Origin: Candidatus Fibrimonadales bacterium
GTDB taxonomy: Bacteria; Fibrobacterota; Fibrobacteria; Fibrobacterales; Fibrobacteraceae
DNA: 41,126 bases
NCBI GenBank assembly: GCA_009786285.1
Contig: WQTK01000337.1
Location: 1 to 41,126 of the forward strand
Reading direction: 5' to 3'
The position numbers were made by a program, and so were the translations under genes. This document shows, piece after piece, positions 7,111 through 15,752 of this stretch. Below the pieces are notes generated by a model. It was not told the origin of the DNA. It searched no databases and saw only the letters and a list, made by a program, of their open reading frames with translations. Within the stretch, counting starts at the first letter, position 1, and each line of letters begins with the position of its first letter.

Positions 7111-8594
7111 ATATAAACCATATAATAGTTCAAGCGGGCGGCAAAGGCTCTAGGCTGGAATATCTCACTGCGAATAAACCTAAGGCTTTGGTTCCAGTTG
7201 AGAATTTGCCTATGTTATTCCATTTGTTTAAAAAATTTCCTGATAAAAAGTTTGTCGTTATAGCAGATCATAAAAAAGAGGTTTTAAGGGAATATCTTGA
7301 ATGTTTTGCTAATGTAAAATATCAGGTTGTTGAAGCTATTGGAACGGGAACTTGTTCCGGCGTTAAGCAGTCTTTGGAGCTTTTGCCAAACAATGAGCCT
7401 TTTATTCTTATATGGTCAGATTTGATTTTGACTGCAAACTTTGAATTGCCTGCCGATGATAGCGATTATGTGGGAGTGTCACAAACTTTTCCTTGCAGAT
7501 GGAGTTTTAAGGATGGAATTTTTGAGGAAAAGCGTTCCGAAGAGTTTGGCGTAGCAGGTTTGTTTGTTTTTAAAGACAAGTCCTGCATTGAGAAAGTTCC
7601 TGAGAGTGGTGAGCTTGTGAGGTGGTTCAGGGATAATAATCTGAAATTCAAAGAGCTTGGGCTTGCAGGGACAAGGGAATTCGGAACTCTTGAAGAATAT
7701 AAGAAACTCGGTGTTGAAAAATGCAGACCATTCAATAGAATAACGGTTGAAGGCAATGTTGTGATAAAAGAAGCTGTGGATGAACAGGGTAAGAGCCTTG
7801 CGAAACTTGAAAAAAAATGGTATGAGTTTGCCATGCAGAGCGGCATAAGCGCAATACCGAAAATTTATCAAACCGAGCCTTTGAAAATGGAACGAATAAT
7901 TGGCAAAAATATTTATGAATGCGATTTGGCTTCTAAGAGCGAAATTTTGAAAAAGATAGTTGAGGCACTTAAAAATTTACATAAAATGAAGCAAATGCCG
8001 CCAGATACATTCAGCGTAAAAGAGGCGTATTACGGCAAAACCATGAATAGACTTTGCAATGTACGGGATTTGATTCCATTTGCGGATAATAAAAGTATAG
8101 TTGTAAATGGGCGCAAGTGCCGCAATGTATTTTTTTACAAGCGGGAATTGGAAAAGGCTTTGGACTTGCTTAAATGCAACAATTTCTCCTTTATTCACGG
8201 CGACTGCACTTTTTCAAATATAATGCTAAAAGACAATGGCGAGCCTGTATTTATTGACCCTAGAGGTTATTTTGGCAGCACAGAGTTGTTTGGCGATCCT
8301 AATTATGATTGGGCAAAATTGTATTACTCCATTGCCGGAAATTACGATAGATTTAATTTGAAGGATTTTAGTTTAAGAATAGGTGAAAATTCCGTTGATC
8401 TGAAAATTGAGTCCAATAATTGGGAAAGTTTGGAGAAAGAATTTTTTGAATTTTCCGGCACTGATGAAAAAACTATAAAGTTGCTCCACGCTGTTATTTG
8501 GCTTTCGCTAACAACTTATGCATGGCAGGATTATGATTCTATTTGCGGTGCTTTTTACAACGGACTTTATTATTTGGAAGAGGTGTTGCCATGA
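7107..8594 (+). CDS. NTP-transferase fused to an aminoglycoside/choline-kinase-like phosphotransferase
   Basis: This is a two-domain protein of 495 residues. The first ~230 residues form a GT-A nucleotidyltransferase (VQAGGKGSRL at 9-18, NKPKALVPV, IWSDLIL). The second part (about 235-495) has the kinase signature FIHGDCTFSNIM near 361 and VFIDPRGYFG near 382 (the catalytic HGD and metal-binding D). The order equals a LicC plus LicA type fusion: a kinase phosphorylates a small alcohol or sugar and the nucleotidyltransferase activates it. Phosphocholine, phosphoethanolamine or a sugar-1-phosphate are all possible substrates. The track's start at 7080 is rejected, because ATG 7107 gives the ATGA overlap seen throughout the operon and starts just before the NTP loop. 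Confidence 0.78.
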   Translation: MNINHIIVQAGGKGSRLEYLTANKPKALVPVENLPMLFHLFKKFPDKKFVVIADHKKEVLREYLECFANVKYQVVEAIGTGTCSGVKQSLELLPNNEPFILIWSDLILTANFELPADDSDYVGVSQTFPCRWSFKDGIFEEKRSEEFGVAGLFVFKDKSCIEKVPESGELVRWFRDNNLKFKELGLAGTREFGTLEEYKKLGVEKCRPFNRITVEGNVVIKEAVDEQGKSLAKLEKKWYEFAMQSGISAIPKIYQTEPLKMERIIGKNIYECDLASKSEILKKIVEALKNLHKMKQMPPDTFSVKEAYYGKTMNRLCNVRDLIPFADNKSIVVNGRKCRNVFFYKRELEKALDLLKCNNFSFIHGDCTFSNIMLKDNGEPVFIDPRGYFGSTELFGDPNYDWAKLYYSIAGNYDRFNLKDFSLRIGENSVDLKIESNNWESLEKEFFEFSGTDEKTIKLLHAVIWLSLTTYAWQDYDSICGAFYNGLYYLEEVLP

Positions 8595-9178
8595 AAAAAT
8601 ATTTTGCAAGCATAATAGAAAGCATTGAACAGTCCTTTGCTGGTTTAGACGAAGCTGTATTCACGGCTTTGCTTGTCGATTGCGAAAGCGTGATTAGAGG
8701 TGGAGGTAAAATAGTTGCTTCTGGACTTGGCAAGAATGTTCCTATTTGCGAGAAGTTTGTTGGAATGATGAATTCGCTTGGGCTTGAGAGCGCGTTTTTG
8801 CATACGAATACTGCTATGCACGGCGATTTGGGACTTATAAAAGAAAATGATATTGTGCTTATTTTGAGCAAGAGTGGCAGCACTGCGGAGAGTGTTTTGT
8901 TTGCCGAATATATAAAAGGACATAAGGCGAAAAAATGGCTGCTTTCGTTTAATGATGGTGGCGTACTTGCGAAAACTCTTGATAACAAGTTGCTTTTGCC
9001 ACTTAAGCATGAGGGCGATTCGTGGGATATTGTGCCGAATAATTCTTCTTCTTGTTATTTGATTTTACTGCAGGGCTTGGCTTTGTATTTGGCGGAGAAG
9101 CTGGGCGTGGAGCTTTCTGATTTTAAGAAAAACCACCCAGGTGGTGCGATTGGAGTACGGCTTGGCGGTGGTTTATGA
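8591..9178 (+). CDS. SIS-domain sugar-phosphate isomerase (KdsD/GutQ-like, no CBS domains)
   Basis: The 195-residue protein is a single SIS domain with VASGLGKNV near 38, LSKSGSTAES near 94 (phosphate-binding Ser/Thr) and the C-terminal KNHPGGAIG, the signature of D-arabinose-5-phosphate isomerases KdsD/GutQ/KpsF. Those enzymes normally carry two CBS domains after the SIS domain; here the protein stops at the signature. The likely reaction is aldose/ketose-phosphate isomerisation such as ribulose-5-P to arabinose-5-P. Beside a TarI-like cytidylyltransferase this could feed a pentitol-phosphate precursor (inference). ATG 8591 is chosen over 8543, because GAAGAGG lies upstream and the ATGA overlap with the previous stop is kept. 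Confidence 0.82.
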   Translation: MKKYFASIIESIEQSFAGLDEAVFTALLVDCESVIRGGGKIVASGLGKNVPICEKFVGMMNSLGLESAFLHTNTAMHGDLGLIKENDIVLILSKSGSTAESVLFAEYIKGHKAKKWLLSFNDGGVLAKTLDNKLLLPLKHEGDSWDIVPNNSSSCYLILLQGLALYLAEKLGVELSDFKKNHPGGAIGVRLGGGL

Positions 9179-9645
9179 TTTTCTCCACGGTGGTTAAGGC
9201 TCTGCGTGGACGTAGACGTTGGTTAAAAATGAAACGCAAATATGGTGTTGACAAAAATAACATCTATGTAATTATGATGCCGGATTCAGACCGTGAATTT
9301 AACGAAATTGCTCTGCGTCATATTGACGATTTTTTGAATTACCGCAAAGGCAGTTCTGTTGTTGTGCTTACAACAGATGAATGGGTAGCTAGTAATGCAA
9401 GCATGTTTTCTGAGCGTATTGTGGCAACGGAATTTATAACAATGCAAGATTATTACTATTATCGTTGCTATTACTGTTATTATTATCATGGTTTCTCCGA
9501 ACAATTTATAATTATGTCTTTGCAGGGTTATTATGGCAAACGGCTTATGCTAACGGAAAATGTAAATGGAATAACCAAAGAAGATATGGCTTGTTTGGGA
9601 TTGTATATAATAAGAGATTGGAAGGAAACAAAAACGTATGTATAA
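9175..9645 (+). CDS. Conserved-type hypothetical protein with a tyrosine-rich segment
   Basis: I do not recognise this 156-residue protein. It starts with a basic stretch (KALRGRRRWLKMKRKYG), then IYVIMMPDSDREFNEIALRHIDDFL, and has an unusual aromatic run DYYYYRCYYCYYYHG (about 92-106) followed by FSEQFIIMSLQGYYG. The reading frame is kept open by tight overlaps on both sides (ATGA with the SIS gene, 8 nt with the next gene), so it is almost certainly translated. No signal peptide or convincing membrane helix is present. Its place between the isomerase and a glycosyltransferase-like gene suggests a role in the same glycan pathway, but no function can be assigned. Confidence 0.65.
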   Translation: MIFSTVVKALRGRRRWLKMKRKYGVDKNNIYVIMMPDSDREFNEIALRHIDDFLNYRKGSSVVVLTTDEWVASNASMFSERIVATEFITMQDYYYYRCYYCYYYHGFSEQFIIMSLQGYYGKRLMLTENVNGITKEDMACLGLYIIRDWKETKTYV

Positions 9646-10927
9646 TTATAAGGCAAGGATTCAGAAGCGTGTCAGTAAACTTGTAAAATATGGCAAGTTT
9701 GCTAACAAACGAATAGTATTGTTCGGAGCATCGGTTTTTTCCAAAGACATATTGACTTGCTTACAGGAATTCGGATATTCTGCTAATGCCATAGTTGATA
9801 ACGATAGTCGTAAAATAGGAACTTATTGTCTTGATATGATTGTTCAAAAGCCGGAAGATGTGCTTATACCGTTTGATGATAATATAGCGATATTGTTTTA
9901 CTCTGTATATTTTTACAGGGAAATAACTGTGCAGTTGAAACGAATGGGCTACAAAGATAGGCATCATATATTTGTTATGAATCTGAAAACAGATGATTCG
10001 CTGCTTATCTTTGCATATATGACTGTTGCAAAAATCAGAGGATGGTATTGGCGCAAAAAAATAACAAAGGGACATTCGCAAAACTGCAAGGTATTCATTG
10101 CTCCGTACACCGGAACAGGTGATATATATCTCGCTGGATTATTTTTTAATGAATATGTTAGAATCAATAATATTACGGACTATGTGTTCGCTGTTATCAG
10201 CAATGCTTGCAAGAAAATTGCAGATATGTTTTGCATTAAAAATGTAGTTCTTATACCACATCAGATCAGCGATGACATTATATCGTTAGAACATGCGACA
10301 GATAAAAACTTGAACATCATAACTCTCAACGATGGTTGGCTTAACGATCCGCTTCAATGGCTAAGAGGATACAAAGGTTTGAACTTTGAGAAAATGTTTC
10401 GCTATTTTGTGTTTGGATTTGATGATAGTGTGCCTCACGAGTTGCCTCCGCAAAAAGATTATAATAAGGAAATCAATGCCTTGTTTGAAAAATACAGCTT
10501 GATTAAAGGTAAAACAGTTGTACTTTCGCCATACTCCAACACTCTGTTTGATTTGCCAAGCGATGTACTTCAAATAATCGTTGCTTATTGCAAAGAACAT
10601 GGTTTTACCGTTTGCACTAATTGTGCGGGAACGGAAAAGCCTGTTGAAAATACTATTGCGGTGTTCTTTCCGCTGAATCAGGCAATTGCGTTTATGGAAG
10701 CTGCCGGATATTTTATCGGTGTTCGGAGCGGCTTGTGCGATGTTATAAGCTCAGCGAAATGTAAAAAGGTAGTTCTGTATGAAAAGAATGGTTTATTTTA
10801 CAAATCATCACAGTATGAGTATTTTAGCCTTGCAAGAATGGGGTTATGCAATGATGCGGTAGAATTGGAGTATAGCGATAACGAGCATGAGAAGGTTATA
10901 AAGCAGATATTAAAAGTGTTTCCGTAA
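9638..10927 (+). CDS. Rossmann-module protein with GT-B/GT9-like region (paralogue of the 5950 gene)
   Basis: The module is at about residues 20-85 (RIVLFGASVFSKDIL ... AIVDNDSRKIG). The C-terminal half repeats the motifs of the 5950 protein: TGTGDIYLAGLFF, VVLSPYSNT near 296, VFFPLNQAIAF and AGYFIGVRSGLCDVI near 360. The second G of the nucleotide loop is changed (GASVFS), as in the 5950 copy (GHCNAT), so this pair forms its own sub-type. It begins within the end of the preceding gene (8-nt overlap) and is the last gene of the first operon. It is predicted to be a cytoplasmic glycosyltransferase; donor and acceptor are unknown. Confidence 0.6.
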   Translation: MYNYKARIQKRVSKLVKYGKFANKRIVLFGASVFSKDILTCLQEFGYSANAIVDNDSRKIGTYCLDMIVQKPEDVLIPFDDNIAILFYSVYFYREITVQLKRMGYKDRHHIFVMNLKTDDSLLIFAYMTVAKIRGWYWRKKITKGHSQNCKVFIAPYTGTGDIYLAGLFFNEYVRINNITDYVFAVISNACKKIADMFCIKNVVLIPHQISDDIISLEHATDKNLNIITLNDGWLNDPLQWLRGYKGLNFEKMFRYFVFGFDDSVPHELPPQKDYNKEINALFEKYSLIKGKTVVLSPYSNTLFDLPSDVLQIIVAYCKEHGFTVCTNCAGTEKPVENTIAVFFPLNQAIAFMEAAGYFIGVRSGLCDVISSAKCKKVVLYEKNGLFYKSSQYEYFSLARMGLCNDAVELEYSDNEHEKVIKQILKVFP

Positions 10928-10936
10928 AATAATTAA

Positions 10937-10943
10937 CTATATT
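10937..10943 (+). promoter_or_regulatory. -10-like box CTATATT before the 10950 gene
   Basis: CTATATT, then 6 nt, then ATG 10950, with no Shine-Dalgarno. It sits in the 22-nt gap after the first operon, marking a new transcription unit with a probable leaderless start. The -35 region is not recognisable. Confidence 0.6.
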
Positions 10944-10949
10944 AGCAGT

Positions 10950-12167
10950 ATGAATTCAATGAGAAACTCAAGCCGGGCTAAAATACACCTATTTAATGAT
11001 TTGCCTCATTTGTATGAGCTTGAAGAGATGATGGCTTTTTGCACGAAATATGAACATCTCTATATTTGCGGCGCGGAAGAAAATCAGGAATATTTGCTTA
11101 AATTCTTTGATAATTGTGGTATTAATATAGATGGTTATGCGGTTACATGCCCTGAAGGGCTGGCTCTTAGCCATTACCGTAAGGTACCAATACTTGCAAT
11201 TGATGAAGTAATTCAGAAACCTGATACAGGGGTTATTCTGGCTTTGCCGGATAGATATTACAGGTATTTTATTCCAAAATTTCGTAAAGCTGGGTATAGT
11301 AGCTATTTTGTGATGACGGAATACAATAAGCGTACCATTGCGGAGCAATTGAAGCCGAGACCTATCGAGGAAATGACGTTTGAAATTAATTTGGCAGATC
11401 ATTGCAATTTAAGCTGTCAAATGTGCGATCATTATTCGCAGTTATCGGAAGAGAATTTTGTGAATATGGAAACCTTTGAAAAAGATTTGCTGCAAATGGG
11501 CAAGCTTTACAATCATAGGGCTGGTGCTATAACATTGCTTGGCGGCGAGCCGCTTTTGCATAAGGAAATAATCAAATGTTTGAAAATTGTACGTCGTGAA
11601 TTTCCTGAGGCTGAGTTGATAATATTGACAAATGGCTTGCTTTTGCTAAAGTGGGAGAATTCGCCCAATGGGAATCTTTGGCAGGCATGCAAAGAGCTTG
11701 ATGTGCATATTACAGTGACTCTTTATCCGGTTAAATTTGATTACGCTCCTCTTAAAAATAAAGCTGAGGAGTATGGTATTCCGCTTGCAATGTCGTCTAA
11801 TATACATGCTGACGAATTGACAAAAGTTGTTAAAATTTCAGATAAGCATGTTTTTAATCTTTCTTGCGATGCTCCGAAATATGGCTTTATTTCCTGTTTG
11901 TACTTTAATAAATTCAATGTGCTGAGAGAAGGTCGCTATTATGCATGTCCTGTATCCGCCTGCATTGGCATATTCAATAAAAAGTTTAATCAGAATTTAC
12001 AACTTACAGAAAAAGATTCTGTGGATATTTACAGCACTGAAAGTTGGGAAGATTTCGCTGCTTTTAGTGCCGGTAGAGTTCCGTTTTGCGGTTATTGCGA
12101 TGTGCTGAATTGGCGAAGACATTCGGAGTGGAAGGCTAGCAGTAAGAAGATTGAGGAGTATGTGTGA
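10950..12167 (+). CDS. Radical SAM enzyme with degenerate N-terminal Rossmann module
   Basis: Residues about 35-110 show a weakened form of the shared module (LYICGAEENQEYLLKFF ... VPILAIDEV). The radical SAM core follows, with C-x3-C-x2-C (CNLSCQMC, Cys152/156/159) to bind a 4Fe-4S cluster and LLGGEPLLH for SAM. Later cysteines (LSCDAPKYGFISC, YACPVSAC, FCGYC) look like a SPASM-type auxiliary cluster region. Such enzymes cleave SAM to make a 5'-deoxyadenosyl radical. The substrate here is unknown, but the neighbours point to a sugar or glycan intermediate. It opens the second operon, and the stop overlaps the next gene's GTG start. Confidence 0.8.
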   Translation: MNSMRNSSRAKIHLFNDLPHLYELEEMMAFCTKYEHLYICGAEENQEYLLKFFDNCGINIDGYAVTCPEGLALSHYRKVPILAIDEVIQKPDTGVILALPDRYYRYFIPKFRKAGYSSYFVMTEYNKRTIAEQLKPRPIEEMTFEINLADHCNLSCQMCDHYSQLSEENFVNMETFEKDLLQMGKLYNHRAGAITLLGGEPLLHKEIIKCLKIVRREFPEAELIILTNGLLLLKWENSPNGNLWQACKELDVHITVTLYPVKFDYAPLKNKAEEYGIPLAMSSNIHADELTKVVKISDKHVFNLSCDAPKYGFISCLYFNKFNVLREGRYYACPVSACIGIFNKKFNQNLQLTEKDSVDIYSTESWEDFAAFSAGRVPFCGYCDVLNWRRHSEWKASSKKIEEYV

Positions 12168-13264
12168 ATAATAATGAGTTATTATCAACTACGTTAAAAG
12201 ATATTTATGCTCATCTTGCAGATGAAGAAAGCAGGGATATATTCATACCACGTTTTGAGCATATCTTCCATGCCGGTGAACATGAAGAGGCTCTTATATC
12301 AATGATGCACAAAGCTATACTATGGGATGTTAATCGTACTCCGTATAAAAGATGGAATATAGGAGATAGCATTACAATCGGAGAATATCTTAAACACAAG
12401 AATGCATTTGACAGTATTTGTATTTGGGGTGCTGGACGTTGTGGCAAGTTGACATTGCGAATTTTAAATCAGTTTGGTTTGTCAGTTGAATGTTTTTTGG
12501 ATAATGATAAAGCAAAAGTTGGAACTCGTTATCTTGATAAACCGGTTTATTCATCTGAAAAAATTTTTTCTGATTATCATAACGCTTATATTTTTATAGG
12601 TATGTTCTACCCATATGCATGGCAAGTTATACAGCAGCTTCGTGATTCCAGATTTCCAAGCGAGCGAATAATTTTGATGTATTCAGTTGAGGAGCAATAT
12701 TTTGGCACCGGACTTATAGAACCTCGTGAGGACGAAGTTTATTACGATGTTGGGGTATTTGACGGAGCTACAATTGATGCGTTTATACGTTTCAGCAATA
12801 ACCGTTATAAACAAATAATAGGAATTGAAGCCGATAAAAAAAACTATGATTATTTGCTTGATAAATACAAGAATAAAGATATACTTCGCTTGATTAATAA
12901 GGGAGCGTGGAATGAGTCAGGAACTTTCAAATTTAATTCTTGTTTAGACAGTGCCATATCAAAAATTGATGATATTGGTGAAACTTTGCTTGAAACTACA
13001 ACAATTGACAAAATAACAGAGGAATTACAACTCACACCTACATTTATTAAAATGGATATTGAAGGAGCTGAACTAAAAGCTCTTGAAGGCGCAGAGAAAA
13101 CAATTAAGCATTGCCATCCGCGTTTAGCGATAAGCGTTTATCATAAAGCGGAGGATATTGCAGATATTTTGCATTATATTTTACGGCTTGTACCTGAATA
13201 TAAATTTTATTTGCGACAACATACGTACCATTTTGCCGAAACGGTTTTGTATTGCATGGTTTAG
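12164..13264 (+). CDS. Rossmann module-FkbM family methyltransferase (copy 1)
   Basis: The 366-residue protein has an N-terminal helical lead (1-80) and the shared module (about 84-145, CIWGAGRCGKLTLRIL ... CFLDNDKAKVG). The FkbM methyltransferase domain begins near 190 (SAM motif YYDVGVFDGATID, acidic GIEADKKNY) and carries the hallmark IKMDIEGAELKALEG near 295. FkbM enzymes O-methylate sugar or polyketide hydroxyls. The start is GTG 12164, with GAGGAG at 12153-12158 and a GTGA overlap with the previous stop. The paralogue at 18203 begins in the same way, which supports this start. The sequence is very close to that copy over its whole length. Confidence 0.85.
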   Translation: MNNNELLSTTLKDIYAHLADEESRDIFIPRFEHIFHAGEHEEALISMMHKAILWDVNRTPYKRWNIGDSITIGEYLKHKNAFDSICIWGAGRCGKLTLRILNQFGLSVECFLDNDKAKVGTRYLDKPVYSSEKIFSDYHNAYIFIGMFYPYAWQVIQQLRDSRFPSERIILMYSVEEQYFGTGLIEPREDEVYYDVGVFDGATIDAFIRFSNNRYKQIIGIEADKKNYDYLLDKYKNKDILRLINKGAWNESGTFKFNSCLDSAISKIDDIGETLLETTTIDKITEELQLTPTFIKMDIEGAELKALEGAEKTIKHCHPRLAISVYHKAEDIADILHYILRLVPEYKFYLRQHTYHFAETVLYCMV

Positions 13265-13274
13265 AGGAGTATGT

Positions 13275-14399
13275 ATGAATATTATGGAAACATCGGCTTT
13301 GCTAAAAGAGTATGTTGATTATGTTGAGAAAAGCCAGACTAGAAAGGTTGTGCTTTTCGGTGCGGGAGCGAATGCCGCATCGTTAATCGTTAATCATTTT
13401 ATCTTTAATGCCGTAGAGTTTATTTGTGACAACGATGAGAAAAAGCATGGGAAAAAAATGCTAGGAGTCTCAATATGTTCGCCGGAGAAACTTCTGGATA
13501 ATCCTGAAAATTTCGTTGTTATTATAACGCCAAAGGCTCCGCTTTTGTTTAAGCAGATACAAGAGCAATGTATTGCAATGAAGCTCCCTTATGTATATGA
13601 TAATTATATTTTATCACTTATAACTAGAGTAGAAACTTATGATAGCCCATGGTGCAATAGCTTTCATAGTATAAATTTTTATCAAGAAATATGTAAAAAC
13701 AACGATAAAATACAATCTGTACGCTCCATATTATGTGATGAAAAGTCATCACAAATATATGATGCTTTTATTTTCAAAATGAAATATAGCTTAGGTGACT
13801 ATAGTGATATTTGCGATAGTGGAGAGGAATACTTCCTTGATGATATATTCTCATATACAGATAAAGAAATTTTTGTAGATGGAGGTTCATATAACGGAGA
13901 TGATACGATTCGCTATTTCAAAAAGTTAGGTTCAAAATTTAAAAGAGCCTATTGTTTTGAGCCAGATGATAGTAACTATAGCAATACTCGCGATGCTTTA
14001 GCCACTACTTTTGGTGACGGAAAAACTGTTAAATTATTTAAATCCGGATTGTCAAATAAAGCCGGGAGTATGAATTTTTTAGCACTTGGCACAGATGGTT
14101 CAAGATATGTGGATGAGCCTGGAGAAACGAAAATTGTGAAATTAGATGATATTGTTGACAAAGAGGATACTATTACATTTATAAAATTGGATATTGAAGG
14201 AGCTGAACTTTCTGCTTTGGAAGGAATGAAGAACATAATACAGAGAGATAAACCGAAATTGGCAATTTGTATTTATCATAAATTGGCAGATTTGTGGGAG
14301 ATACCTCTATACATAAAAGAATTGGTGCCTGAGTATAAAATTTTTGTAAGGCATCATTGGCATGGAATTTTCGGGAAAATTTTGTATGCGACAACCTAA
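13275..14399 (+). CDS. Rossmann module-FkbM family methyltransferase
   Basis: The track opens at 13158, but ATG 13275 has AGAGGAG just upstream and begins immediately before the module, so it is preferred (374 residues). The module is at about 22-85 (VVLFGAGANAASL ... FICDNDEKKHG ... SICSPEKL). The FkbM domain starts with IFVDGGSYNGDD near 200 and ends with IKLDIEGAELSALEG near 304 and the LVPEYKIFVRHH tail shared by all FkbM copies here. It is diverged from the 12164/18203 pair, especially in the middle region, so it probably methylates a different position or sugar. It is cytoplasmic and co-transcribed with its neighbours. Confidence 0.83.
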   Translation: MNIMETSALLKEYVDYVEKSQTRKVVLFGAGANAASLIVNHFIFNAVEFICDNDEKKHGKKMLGVSICSPEKLLDNPENFVVIITPKAPLLFKQIQEQCIAMKLPYVYDNYILSLITRVETYDSPWCNSFHSINFYQEICKNNDKIQSVRSILCDEKSSQIYDAFIFKMKYSLGDYSDICDSGEEYFLDDIFSYTDKEIFVDGGSYNGDDTIRYFKKLGSKFKRAYCFEPDDSNYSNTRDALATTFGDGKTVKLFKSGLSNKAGSMNFLALGTDGSRYVDEPGETKIVKLDDIVDKEDTITFIKLDIEGAELSALEGMKNIIQRDKPKLAICIYHKLADLWEIPLYIKELVPEYKIFVRHHWHGIFGKILYATT

Positions 14400-14417
14400 C
14401 ACTTGGAGGAGCTAAAT

Positions 14418-15752
14418 GTGAAAAATGTAATTTTGTATGGCGCAGGGCATAATATGCGTTTTGCATTGAATTATCTTGCTAGTGTAGATATTATTCCCGT
14501 TTGCATATGTGATGGATGTCAAGATAAGTGGCATTCCACGGTAACATATAAAAATAATTACAGAGGGGAACCGATAGAGCTAAAAATTCTTCCCTTTTCA
14601 GAGGCAATCGCTCTTTACCCTGATTATTCACTTTATATATCTACGAGTTTTAGTTTGAAATGTCAAATAATTGAAGAATTAATAGAATATCGATTACTTG
14701 ATGATACAAGCAGGATTATTAATTATGAGGAATACCAAAAAGGGTGTCATTGGCTATCATGGCTTGATATCGTTTTGAGTAGCACAACACCGGATATCAA
14801 AAGTAGAGTTTGTTGCGTAATAGACTACGATTTGCTACAGCTTGCTTCTAATGACGAGGAAGTTACGGACGATCGAGTAAAAGATAGTATTAAAACTTAT
14901 TATGAGCGAAGAAGTAAATTTGCTAAACTTATAGCAAACGGCGAACTTAAAGAATGTAAACATTGCGGTAACTTTGGTTTCATGAGAAAATCAAATTTAA
15001 TAGAAAAGATACATTTTGCCGGATTTGGGGTATGTCAATTAAAATGCACGTATTGTTGCAATGAACTTTTCAAGCAAACCGAAATCAGCAACACAATTAA
15101 AGCCTTAGTCAAATATTATAACGAATTGAAAGCGCAAGACTTATTGGTTCCAGATTTTGCTTTTATTATTTCCTTTGGAGAAATGACTATAAATCCTCAT
15201 GGAAATGAAGTGTTGGACTTTGTAATAGAGAATACAAAAAATGCGCCAAATGCATCAATGATATTTTCAAACTGCGTTGTTTACAGCGAGAAAATAGCGT
15301 TGATTCTCCGCAACGGCGGAAGTTTAGTGACTTCTATTGATTCAGGGACAAATGAAACTTTTAAACAAATAAAGGGATTCGATTTATTTGAAAAGACTTT
15401 AAGCAATGTAAAAAAATATGTTGCGGATGGAATAGTGTGGGTTAAATATATTTTCACTATAGATGGTAGTAACGCAAACGAAAAAGATATTGATGGGTTT
15501 ATAAAATTTATTGCTGAGTGTCGTCCTGCATTAGCGGTGATATCTTATGAGTATAATATGCGTCACCGTGAAGTAGAATCAAGAGATGTAATATCACAAC
15601 ACATATTAAATAATATGGGTGAGCTTGTTAGAAAGCTGAAAAAAATCAAGCAACCCTATGCTTATTATGGCGATTATTTATCATCATGGGTAAAAGGTAA
15701 AATTGAGGAAATTGCATCAAATTGTTGTGAGGAGTCCCATGCAACTATCTAA
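14418..15752 (+). CDS. Rossmann module-radical SAM fusion
   Basis: GTG 14418 is chosen. GGAGGAG ends six bases upstream, and the protein then begins directly with the module (MKNVILYGAGHNMRF), whereas the track's TTG at 14403 lies inside that Shine-Dalgarno. The product has 444 residues. The module spans about 1-80, though its second half is unusual (CICDGCQDKWHS). The radical SAM cluster motif CQLKCTYC is at Cys206/210/213, preceded by CKHCGNFGF, a possible zinc or additional-cluster pair. IISFGEMTINPHG replaces the usual GGEP, so SAM binding may differ. The 3' end overlaps the aldo-keto reductase by 14 nt. The substrate is unknown; glycan modification is inferred from context. Confidence 0.75.
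   Translation: MKNVILYGAGHNMRFALNYLASVDIIPVCICDGCQDKWHSTVTYKNNYRGEPIELKILPFSEAIALYPDYSLYISTSFSLKCQIIEELIEYRLLDDTSRIINYEEYQKGCHWLSWLDIVLSSTTPDIKSRVCCVIDYDLLQLASNDEEVTDDRVKDSIKTYYERRSKFAKLIANGELKECKHCGNFGFMRKSNLIEKIHFAGFGVCQLKCTYCCNELFKQTEISNTIKALVKYYNELKAQDLLVPDFAFIISFGEMTINPHGNEVLDFVIENTKNAPNASMIFSNCVVYSEKIALILRNGGSLVTSIDSGTNETFKQIKGFDLFEKTLSNVKKYVADGIVWVKYIFTIDGSNANEKDIDGFIKFIAECRPALAVISYEYNMRHREVESRDVISQHILNNMGELVRKLKKIKQPYAYYGDYLSSWVKGKIEEIASNCCEESHATI

Noticed and set aside
8539-8988. Minus-strand ORF of 149 codons
   Set aside because: It is antisense to the SIS isomerase gene, whose motifs are unmistakable; no independent support.
13158-13274. N-terminal extension of the FkbM ORF starting at 13158
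   Set aside because: It overlaps the previous gene by over 100 nt; ATG 13275 has a strong ribosome site and begins just before the module.
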